Below, in pieces: positions 34,275-44,500 of a stretch of DNA of 64,000 nucleotides. Position 1 is the stretch's first letter; the number at the start of each line of letters is the position of its first letter. The notes beneath the pieces were generated by a model. It did no database searches, had not been told where the DNA came from, and was given only the letters and a program-made list of their open reading frames with translations. The stretch lies in NCBI RefSeq assembly GCF_016906535.1, contig NC_057379.1, positions 2,046,001 to 2,110,000 on the forward strand. Direction: 5' to 3'. Position numbers and translations under genes: made by a program. Origin of the DNA: Rhizoctonia solani. Lineage: Eukaryota > Basidiomycota > Agaricomycetes > Cantharellales > Ceratobasidiaceae.

Positions 34275-36118
34275 TGTTATAGAGTAGGGTTTTAGAGACT
34301 ATGTAATTAAGTGCAGAATACAATAAAGTGATTAATGGATCAATTATATATGGATATAAAAGGCAATAGACTACCTATATAAGGGTAAATTAGGTTAGTA
34401 ATCAGGGTGATCCCTACACTTAACAAGTAATCAAGCGATTACTGTAGATGCAGGTGGTTGGTTATGCTTATACCTATAGTATGAAAGTTAGTACTGAGTC
34501 TTATCTACGTACTGTAATTTATCTGGATTTTTTAGCAATTTATTTGACTGAGATCGCACTAAAATAAAGTGTATATGCCGCTTTCAAGGCCTTAAACTCT
34601 CCCAACTGACTTACTCAAGAGGTTCAGGGTCGCCCTAGAGCCTTTCCTAGCTACCCAGTATCTGTTGGGACCTTGCTAGAGGCTATATGCGCCAAGAGGC
34701 CTTACAGGTTAAGTTCAGTGAGCTTAAGAGGCTAAGAAAGCAAAATAAGACACTCTAAACTAGGTAAAGAAGAGCTAATAGATCTTCAAGTTCACACAAG
34801 GGGTAAGAATGGGATTAAAAGAAAGTTGTTATCAAAGGGTCTCCCTCAGGAGCTTTATATACCCCAGAGGGAGAACAAATAACTATATACATGATGTACA
34901 AAAGAGGAAGTTACATGAGAGGTACAGTCTGAGCTATTTGATACATAAAGACCAATTAGTCCCAATAAGTCCTAGTGGGATAGACTCAAGGCTATTTACA
35001 GAATGCTCTAGAGCATACATGACTAAATTACATAAGTGTGAATGCTAAAAATAACCTTGAGGCAAGGTAGGATCTCATATAAAAAGCTAGAAACTTAAAT
35101 AGTTAGTATCTCCATCAATTTGGCTCAGTATCAGACAATTCCTTTTTGGGAACTGAGATGCCAGAGCCTCCAACCTATTGGTATTTGTTGGCATAGTAAT
35201 ATGCCTATTTCCTGCCAACCTTTGGCGCTTATTTGCAATGACTAAGCGCCAGCACTTGCATGCTTACTTGCACTTGTTCTATGGTCTGTAAGTACTGTTC
35301 CTATGTTATAACCTCCTAACATATACCACTGGAATTGCCTCTTTTTTCTGATATTTCTACTATTTTTTACGGACCTGATATCTTATGTTTTTCAATCACG
35401 TGATCTCGGCGCTTATTATGCCAAGATGCCACGCCAAGATGCCGTGCCAAGGGCGCTTAGGAGGAATCCATGCTTCTGCTCAGCCTGCAGCATGCTTCTC
35501 TTTTCACATGGACACTTCTTTCTTCCACGCACAGACCATGTATATACCTGTACCAGTGTCTATATAAACAGCAGGAAAATTGCTTGGAGACCCCAAGTCA
35601 ATTTTACCTTGTCTCATATTCATTGAGGAGGATACATCCAGCCAGCCAAGTAGCTGGCCCCCAGTAGTTAGAACCCTTACTCCTTATTGCACTCACCACA
35701 CCTCCAGGCCTAAGGCCCCCTTGCCATCAACACCCAGTAGTAGACTGCCTTAAGTGGTGTTAGCATAGCCTAGATTAGTTAGTTAGATAAGCACTGTCTG
35801 TAGTAGTACGGCTGTAAGCGCCTGCCCACTAGCAAGTACCCACCTTACAGTGGTGTACAACATCCTACATATGAATGTATGATACAAAAAATGCTATAAA
35901 TCACAGAAATAATTGTATGACCATTTTGCATGATCAGACGTGTATAGATGCAAGCACAATGAGGAAATAAAGGATAAAAGGTCTCATAGCACTGCCAGTT
36001 TCCAAATATAGTAATGTTCATGCCCATATTTGGATAGAGCAAGTATGATTACTCCTGTTTGCACTATTCACTATTGGCAATTAGGGGCGCATATGTCTAA
36101 ATTAGTCATTCCATAACA
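34275..36118 (-). mobile_element. Family A LTR, inverted copy, split by a family-1 LTR
   Basis: Same LTR as 1786-3092 (about 1280 bp without the insert). No matching duplication at its ends (CCAAA versus CTCAC), and it joins directly to a truncated copia LTR, so deletion or recombination accompanied or followed its arrival. Its frame 34809-35048 mirrors 2319-2558 because the DNA is repeated; it is not a gene. Confidence 0.82.
35304..35862 (+). mobile_element. Family-1 solo LTR
   Basis: 559 bp inside the inverted family A LTR, TSD TCCTA (35299-35303, 35863-35867). TGTTATAACC...GTGTACAACA. Confidence 0.92.
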
Positions 36119-36207
36119 CTCACCTCTCTTTTCTCTTTATTCACACTACTGTCTTTACTATTGTTTTGTATTCATATAGTTCTATTTACAATCTTATTCT
36201 TTCTACA
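36119..36207 (+). repeat. 3' LTR remnant of the copia element
   Basis: The last 89 bp match the end of the 5' LTR (28883-28971) essentially base for base, ending TTTCTACA, followed by the TSD AATCA. Confidence 0.85.
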
Positions 36208-36874
36208 AATCAAATCAAAGCTCTGACAAAGATCAACCTCAACAAAGGACAAGGAACAATCCTCCAGATCCACCTAACAAATCAGGAGATGAGTATAGTG
36301 ACTTACCTATAAGGAATCCTATATGCGCACAATCTTTCAGACCTAAGCCCATGCACTTTGATCCTAAACTTGAGCCTGAAAACATTACAGAATGGAATGG
36401 CAATACTAGCAAATTACCCAGATGGATCATGACCATTAATAATTTAGCTGAATATAGTATTTATGCACATATACAGTTAAGACAACAAGTGCCATTGAGA
36501 CTTACAGGTCAAGTGCTAAGATGGTTTAATGCACTAGATAAGACTTATTGACAAATCATCACTGCCAATTAGCTGAGTTTAAGACATGCAATAACAATAC
36601 ACTTCATGAATCAATTGCTGATATACAGTAATGAGGCCAAAGCTCTTCAAGCCAGATTCAGAGACAGAGATAACCCGTATGAAACACCAGTAGACTACAT
36701 TGTTTGGAAGGCCAAAATGCTTACCCTATTTAGCAATTGGACCAACTTGGAACTAATTATGGAGATCATGAACAGCACTCCTGAACACTGGTCATTGTAT
36801 ATAGATACATCTGTAGTAACTACATGGGACAACTTCTCAGACAAAGTTGCATGGCATGAAGATTGCTTGCTAAG
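36208..36874 (+). pseudogene. Family A ORF, segment 8: Ty3-type Gag domain
   Basis: Reads in frame from 28725 once the copia is removed. It carries the Gag core typical of basidiomycete Ty3 elements: WNGNTSKLPRWI, LRLTGQVLRWFNALD, AITIHFMN, RFRDRDNPYETPVDYI, LIMEIMNSTPEHW. Two in-frame stops, TGA at 36549 and TAG at 36570, fit Arg (CGA) and Trp (TGG) at those places. This identifies the giant relic as Gag of an LTR retroelement. It is cut by a family-1 LTR (TSD CTAAG). Confidence 0.75.
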
Positions 36875-37446
36875 TGTTGTACACCACTGTAAGGTGGGTA
36901 TGCGCTGGTGAAGGCGGGCGCTTGTGGCTGTACTACTACACTGGCTTATGTAATCTACTATCTAAGGCTAACTAATAATCTAACTAAGTTGCTTATGGCA
37001 ACAACTAACTATCTATTGCCAATGTGGAGGGGCCTTAGGCCTGGAGGTGTGGTAAGTGAGATAAAGGGGTTAACGGCTACTGAACTACTAAGGGGCCAGC
37101 TACTTAGCTGGCTGGAGATCCTCCTCAATGGTAAGAGACAAGGTAAAATTGACTTGGGGTCTCCAAGCAATTTCCCTGCTGTATATATAGACAAAGGCGC
37201 ACTATATACATGGTCTGTGCACATGAGAAAAGAAGTACATATAACAAATGAGAAGCATGCTGCAGGCTGCACAGAAGCGTGGATTTCTCCTAAGTGCCCT
37301 TGGCACGGCATCTTGGCGCGGTATCTTGGCATAATAAGCGCCGAGATCACGTGATTGAAAAACATGAGATAATCAGTTCGGAAAAAATAGTACAAATATC
37401 AGAAAATTCAGGCGGATCTGGTGGTATAAATAAGGAGGTTATAACA
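36875..37446 (-). mobile_element. Family-1 solo LTR
   Basis: 572 bp, TSD CTAAG (36870-36874, 37447-37451), minus orientation. Confidence 0.9.
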
Positions 37447-37950
37447 CTAAGACAAGATAATAATATATCTGAGAACATGCAAAAGCAGCTCAACAAAATG
37501 AGAGGAATTCTAGCAAACATTGAGACACAATGGGATTTTAAAGTCAAAACAGACCACTCCAGTCAAGGGGATTACAAAGAGTTAAGCAACAACAAGAATA
37601 TAAGTAACAACAAGTCTGAAATCAACAAAAAGGCCTCTACTCAAGACTCCTACCAAACCCATCAATCCTTCACAGCATTAGTGTGCCCATGCACTCCCAA
37701 TCCAATACCAGCTAGAAAGTCAATCAAAGAAGACATTGTTAGTCAACAGAGTTTGGACTGGAGGTCCAGCTATGAGCAATTAACAATAAAATTAGCTAAA
37801 CTGAATCAGCAATTGAATGAACCATTAACACCACAAACATTGCCTGCTAGTACACATACAAACAAGCCAAGACAAACAGCATATAGAACAGGCAAGTATT
37901 GCCCAGCAAGTTCTCAAAGGTTTAAGTGGTTTGAGGGGAATCAACACTTC
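37447..37950 (+). pseudogene. Family A ORF, segment 9
   Basis: In frame with segment 8 across CTAAG. Open throughout, polar and Asn/Lys/Gln-rich (ISENMQKQLNKMRGILANIE), resembling a linker or coiled segment after the Gag core. No zinc knuckle is seen. Confidence 0.6.
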
Positions 37951-38521
37951 TGTTGTAGACACACTCAATACCAGGGAATTTATTCCCATTTTTCTCAAAT
38001 TTAAACAAAGATAAACAGACAATATTTTCAATCACGTGACTTTGGTGCTTATATCATATGCTAAGCACCAAGCCACGTCCCCATCCGCGCTTAATCAGCA
38101 TACGTAGCCACCTCCACCTATGACGTCATCATGACATGTCAGTGACATGTATGCATGAGTAAGGCCAACTGCGGAGCGGGGTTCTTATTGGATTAGGTAT
38201 TGGATAACATGTATTTGTAATTAGTTGATCTGTAGAAATATAAGGAGGACAACCAACCATGGAAACACCCAGGTTGATTACCTCTTGTTGAATCCCCCAC
38301 TTGTACAAGGCCTTACAGCCAGATCACTAAGTAGCCTACAACGCCTTAAGCGTCAACTCAACTGTACATACGTAGCTAGCCATTGCCCTTAAGGCCTTGG
38401 TCACCGTAGTTTAGTAATTAAATGTTGTAGGGTAGAACTTGCCGCCTTAAGCAGTACTATTGTATTATCCACACGGCCACAAGCGCCCGCGCCCTCAATG
38501 TCCTTACAGATGTCTAGGACA
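37951..38521 (+). mobile_element. Family F solo LTR
   Basis: 571 bp, TSD ACTTC (37946-37950, 38522-38526). Confidence 0.88.
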
Positions 38522-39728
38522 ACTTCCTTCTGAATTCAGTCCTTTCCACATCCAAGCAAAGAGACAATGTGCCTGGGGGGGATACAAGGGATTGAGAATT
38601 CAACACAGAAACAACTGGATTGAAAAAGCAAAATCTTATGCATCAATCAGAGAATCCTAAGGAAGTAATAGCTAACAAAGCTCAAGAATATAGGCATTGG
38701 TCAGAAATCACTTGGAAAATAGTAAAGTACATTGCTGCAAAGCACATTGCCCCTGCTTGGACCAAAGAATCACATTCAGCCACACAAATTGAAGCAACCA
38801 AGCAACCAGTTGATCACACCACAGCTAGTCCATCTACTATAGACAGCTATCAGCAATCAACAAGAGCTTTGAAACACATAGGAAATAAGCAACATAGTTA
38901 TATGCAAGGATCAACAACTCAGCATTTAATCAGTCAAACTAACCAAAGGATCTTATTGAACAATTCTGCTTGGAATAACTTTAGCTGCACTGGAAAATCA
39001 CAAGTACTTACAAACTGTATCATAAGGCAAACACATGTGCAACAGAATAAACAGAATCTGCCTGTCAACAATCAACAGAATGGTTGTAGATATGTAGACC
39101 CCCAACACCCAGTAAATAGAACACACAAGTATACATTGGGACAAAACCCAGCAGCCAGAGCAAGGGCAGAAATGTTTATAGAGCCATCCAGAATTATCAG
39201 GAAAGAGATCCATACAAATTTCAATGCTTTAGCCAGTGCCAACACATTCAGACAACCAAATAAAGCAGTACAATGGCTTTCACACAAGAAATGCGGTCAG
39301 TTGAAATTGGACAAACTGGAAACTCCCTCAGAGCATATACATCAGCCCCTGCCTGTTGTCTGGAAAGAATATACAGACACTTTGGTGCAGGATATCAGCC
39401 TGGTAAACCTGGATTCACACAGAACAGCTTACATGCATAACCACTTACATCCAGAGAAGACACAACAACCCTGGACAAGCTGAGGTATCTGTTAGGACAA
39501 CATACCATTATGGAATCAATAGTCACTCCATGTTCAGATATCATTAAAGCGCCTCTGTATAAACTCAGTAGGCATTCTAGTAGATCTCAGCAAGACCTAA
39601 TGATCAAGCAATGGTCTAAGAGCTTGGCAGAAATGTTAAGGGAACAAGAATACATGAAACTAGGAGATAAATGCACCTACCAGTACCCCATTCAATGGCT
39701 GGGACGCAACTTAAGTAGCAAACCAAAG
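38522..39728 (+). pseudogene. Family A ORF, segment 10 (last seen)
   Basis: In frame with segment 9 across ACTTC. Stops TGA at 38593 and TGA at 39481; after the latter another frame is open to the family C unit (SDIIKAPLYKLSRHSSRSQQD, QWSKSLAEMLREQEYMKLG). No known domain. The element is lost at 39729, where a family C unit and then a D fragment follow. Confidence 0.55.
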
Positions 39729-40160
39729 TGTCATAACCTATATCTGGAAAGGTTATTACTATATATATCCACTGTCAAAGATATATATAGTATATGTGAT
39801 GCACAGTGATATATGAATAATATTATTGCTGGGGGATGTTGCACTCCCCCCACCCCCCTAGCCACAGGCCAATGTTAATGCCCACAGGCAAGGTCTGAAT
39901 ATTATATTATTATAGAAGAGATTATGTCATCCCCCCCCACCTCAAATCTGTAGTAGTTTAGTATAGTATTTGATAAAGGACTGGAGGGGGGAGGTCACAT
40001 GACCCTGGTGGACTGTCAGTCTCTAAGTCATGAGCGCTTAGAGTAATGACAGTTCTGACTGCATATATGTGAGTATATGCGGCCTTATAACGACTGTGGA
40101 ATATCCTATTAGTAGGTGGCTTGGTCAGGAGACATGCCAGCAAAGGCATGGGTCATGACA
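39729..40160 (+). mobile_element. Family C LTR-like element without matching TSD
   Basis: 432 bp, TGTCATAACC...GGTCATGACA. Flanks are CAAAG on the left and CTTGG on the right, so the right flank was replaced after insertion; it runs directly into a D fragment. Confidence 0.75.
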
Positions 40161-40384
40161 CTTGGGCTTAAGTAACATTAGTCTAAGGTACTATACATAA
40201 CCAACCACCTGCACTTCATAGTTGCTAGACTATTTTTTAGGAGTTGTTATTCCTGATAACCTAGCCTATATTGTGCATATATTCTGTGCATATATTCTGA
40301 TTCTTAATACTAGTTCTTAGTTATTCCCATATACATTTTGTATATAGATTCTTTCTTACTCCTGTACTTACACAACTCTTAACA
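40161..40384 (+). repeat. Family D LTR, 3' fragment
   Basis: 224 bp matching the last part of family D, ending ACTCTTAACA. It marks the right border of the repeat block. Confidence 0.8.
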
Positions 40385-41591
40385 CATATACTCCTTGAAG
40401 GTACACATTTTACCTTGGTATTAATTTATATAAGAGTAGCTCCAAAACTGAAATAGTGAGTACATGCTAGCTTTAGATATTTGATAAGATTTATCTTTGA
40501 TTTTATTTACACTTTCTTGAGGTGGGTACAATAGGTCACTCTCACAGCCAGGAACCCAAAAAGGTATTGCATAGCTGCTTTGATGATATACTGACCCTAG
40601 CTTAGTCTCCATTGCAGCAATTCTCATGAAACCTTGTATATAGGTTCTAATAGTCTATCTTAACCACTTATATTAATCACTCAAATCAATCCAAGTGCTG
40701 ACTCGGGAGTAAGACAACACACATTGTACAATTGGTCACGTGTGCAATACCTTTTTGGGGTACTGCACCATGAGTCACTTTCAAGGGTAATAGACCGTAG
40801 GCAGTTATACAAGAGAAAAACAAGTAAATTTTCATAAGCGGAGTGGGCGTGTGGAAGTAGCTAGGAAGACTTTTTATATGAATCAATGCACATAATTTAC
40901 CTCCGCACTGATGATTTAGTACCAAGCTTAATACAAACACCCAGAGAACTGTACAACTTACGTTGTTGTCAAGAAGGCCAGTAGCTCAAGTTGCTAGAAA
41001 ATAAAACGCGAGGACCGATTGACGTCTGTGTTGATCCCTGGACATTCTGAGGACATGGTGAACGCCACCATACACTTCTGAGTCGTCTCAAACTTCCCAC
41101 ATTGTGGTTGAGCATTACGGGAGCTTGGCTCCAGTGCACCAATCTGACTGAGTCACTACAACTGATATTAAGTTAAGATGGAGCCTAATATGGATACTAT
41201 AGAACGAGTTTGCATTGTCAACACTGCACCAGCGGTGGGGGTACTTGACAGAAGTCCAATGGGAAAAGTGACAAGAGAGCTCCTGCCATGGATATGCCAA
41301 CTTTGACGTTTGAATTGAGTTTCAGGACTCTACACTCCTCTTCCTTTTGATCGAACGTAACTTATCTATTTCTGTGTTTGTGTTTCATTACACAAAACAA
41401 TAGCTCACTCACTCTAGTGTACAAACCCACAAGGCAAACAACCCCTTCTACCCGTATCAATTTAGACCTGAACAGACAACTAGAGTTCGTACAGCGTTCA
41501 GTCGAAGTAACCCGGTATGTGTTTGTCCATTAAAATATACGCGCCAGGCACTTGGTCTAACCGTCTGCCGATAAGTACTTAACTCGCATCC
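40385..41591 (+). other. Intergenic region before the ParB-like gene
   Basis: No gene, LTR or repeat recognised. Short frames on the minus strand (40421-40627, 40686-40940, 41115-41300) show no coding character. Presumably holds the promoter of the gene starting at 41592, but I see no clear TATA box. Confidence 0.6.
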
Positions 41592-44500
41592 ATGTTGCCT
41601 CATACAAAGAATCAAACAAGGCAAAAAGGAAAAGGATCCATTCAGCCAGGCAATCCTCATGGTTCAAACGGCCCTGTCTCTGGTCAGCAGCAGCTGGGAG
41701 AAAGCGTGACAGTAAGTCTCCTTTAAGCTTTGCAACTGCGTCGCTTAGCGGTCATAGGTTGAAGACCCCCAAGTATGGACTCTTGCATTGACTGCGTTGG
41801 AGCAAGTGACGTTAGAGGGTCGGACCGCCAATGAACAAGATATTCATCGTGAAACGGAGATTGCACAGTATCGGAAGGGATATGCGGTACTTCGATTTGT
41901 TGGTCAAGGAGCTGTCCAGGGGGTCGTTCAAATTGACCAAGATCCAAATCACCGAGCCAACCCCCGCCCTCTTAACAAAGAGCACCTTGCCCAGCTAACA
42001 TCAGCAATTGCGACTAATGGAGTTATTGGAGACCGACAAACCCCGGTACGAGTGAGGGCTCCCCCGGCAGGGCTAGATCCAACGCTTGAACAGCAAATGA
42101 AGGCCGTTGACATTACCAACCCGGCATCTCCTATCCCAACTTTACAGCTAATCCGAGAAAATCCAGACAGAGAAGAACAGCTTGAGCGGGAGCTTTTTGC
42201 ACTATCGGACGGAAATCGACTCTTGAGTCAAGAGGAGGTTACTGAGCGGAAGGTCCAGCTCGCGCAGCTTCGGAAAGGGCGAAAGTTAGCGTACTTGTTG
42301 AATGGAAACCACCGTATTAGTGCTATGATTGCTGCATGCGAACCACTGGTCAGTGCAGCACTGTATCTAGCAATGTGCGAGCGGAATAGGACGGAGGATT
42401 TTGATGCAAAAACGGAGTGGGAAAATCTCACAGCGTTAGTCTCAAAGGCAACATATGTGGTGGAGGTATTTGATTGTGAGTTCCTTGCTCGTGAATAAAT
42501 AGGCGATGATCTAACCACAGTACAAAGACAATACGCCTCCACACGTAATCGCTTGGCTTTCCGAGAACGAGCAGGCACAACCCCAATACTCGCCTCTAGC
42601 TGGAGAGACATTGTGGTCACTTGTTCAGTCACAGGAAACTACGACCGCAATCATGATAAAGGAAGGAAAGGCACTCAGTCGGGAGGATGCTATTGCAAAA
42701 ATCAACACTTTACGGTATCTCCAGCAAGCGTCGAAGCTTTTAGATCCCAATCAGACAAACCCACTTGGTCAATCGTCAAAACTCTCAACGCGCCGGCGCG
42801 GTATTTCACTTGGAGATAAGGAGTGCCTGGAGCTCATGTCTTACCCAACCACCATGGAGATGGTCTGCGACACCCGTATGGCCTTATGCGTATATAATAA
42901 TCGTATCACCAATTCGCATGCCGACGCATTGAGATCAGATCAAGGAGCTGCTTTCGTGGCTCACGTATGGATGGGGATGCGCCTGCTGAACACAGTAAGT
43001 CCTCATTCGTTTTTTTGTTGATGGTTTCGTATAGTGATTATGAATTGTCAGCTTGCCAATACAACGCTTGGGACAGGATTGTCAGAATCGGAAGACTTGG
43101 TGGCTTCATTTGACATCCAGAATATAACGCCGACTGGCTTAGAGGAGTCAAGCACCTTGTTCTCCAATCTGATATCGAAGCCGCAAGAGGTGCCAGCTTT
43201 ATTGTCCTACTGGGAGCCAAGCGGTCACTCCATTTTTGAGGAGTTACTGGCAAAGCATATTTATGGGAAAGGCCTATCAGTTTGCAAAGGTGACTATTAT
43301 AATCCAACGTTCGTATGCGCACTACGACGCACCTACTTTGAGCTTGGCATTCGGCTGTGTAAAAGGAGTGAAGGAGATGAGAAAGGAAAGCGTCTTGGCG
43401 TTGCAACTTCATTGTATGCGCTTCTCCCAATCTGGAGGTTAGGCACTGTCATGAACCAGCCAGCATTTTATCCTGCTGCCATTCTCCCATGCAAAACTGT
43501 GTACTCGGCCTACGAAAAAAGCATCAAGTCAACCGGAGAGACTGTTGCAAACTGGACGGTGCGGGTGTTTTTCTTTCAATTGTTGGCCATTTTACTAAGG
43601 CTTGATAGTAGATTGAACTTCTACTTGATCGTTTTCAATTGCCCTGGACAGCTGGTTCAACAACCCCAGGCAAGAGTTGTCAGTCAGCGAACTGGTGGGG
43701 CCGCATACATGGATTGCATCAAATTTTGATGCGTTGTCTTAGGAGCTCAAACCTTGGACCAATGGAGGCACGTTTATCCACAGTAAGCTCATTGTTTTTC
43801 ATGCAGGATATTTTATCAGAAATACTAAAATCTAATAGGCCCTTAACTTTCTTGAAGACTCTCGTCTGGATGCGGCTATTCATGCTATCAATGAAACACG
43901 AAAAGACGACAATAGTCAAAAGTTGGTTGCAGGATTTACCGCACAAGAGCTTTGCATAGCCTGTCATGCAATGAAAACTGGGGTTGTCAATCATCCAATT
44001 CTCTCAAGAATCATGCCACGAATTGGCAGCTCACACGGAACTTTGGGAGAAGTTCAGAAGAAGCTTATTGAGGCTCGCAAGGGCGTCAAATCATTCTTAT
44101 TGGATTCGAATCAGACAGTTGGCCAGCTTTATTCAGCACATCCTATACTCAATCTCATACCCCAAGATTATTTCGTTGCCTGGAATCCTCGGGAATGGGC
44201 CCAAGGATGGAATGATGATGACAGAAAACTGATTGGCACAGCAACTGCGTTAATCGGCTGGTTTCTTATCAGCAAGGAGCTTCGACTATCAATCTTGCCT
44301 ACCGTTTTTAGTTCACTTCCCCAGTCCCGCTTTCTCCTTCATATGATACGAAGGCTTCATTCTCTTGGAGAGAGAATACCATGGTGGGATGGAGCTCCCG
44401 GGTTTATTGAGGACTCACCCAACATTACTCAAGCATACGCCCCAGGCAACACGCAACCTGAAAATAACCCCTCGCAGGATCGTTTTAGGAGAGGAAAACG

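Larger units (their letters stand above)
28726..36207 (+). mobile_element. Ty1/copia element, decayed and internally deleted
   Basis: 5' LTR 28726-28971, 3' LTR remnant 36119-36207 and TSD AATCA (28721-28725, 36208-36212). Terminal inverted repeat TGTAGAAA...TTTCTACA. The order gag, protease, pre-integrase and integrase is kept, but no RT or RNase H is present and the first part of the 3' LTR is missing where an inverted family A LTR now lies (34275-36118). Other inserts: a family-1 LTR (with a D LTR in it) and a family C unit. Confidence 0.88.
1786..39728 (+). mobile_element. Family A LTR retroelement, ancient, with a giant ORF; heavily interrupted
   Basis: The element starts with a 1.3-kb LTR and continues to at least 39728. 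Its 3' LTR is not seen. Removing every inserted element with one copy of its TSD leaves ten internal segments (3093-3618, 16690-17241, 17662-17756, 18753-18921, 22536-23419, 23980-24117, 24698-28725, 36208-36874, 37447-37950, 38522-39728). I followed the reading frame by hand across every junction and it is kept at each one; within the segments I see shifts near 16.9 kb, 26.0 kb, the 26.24-kb inverted-repeat unit and 39.48 kb. The joined relic has about 2800 codons. The end of the chain holds a Ty3-type Gag domain, so the long upstream part is probably an N-terminal Gag extension. No protease, RT or integrase of this family is in the window. Confidence 0.7.
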
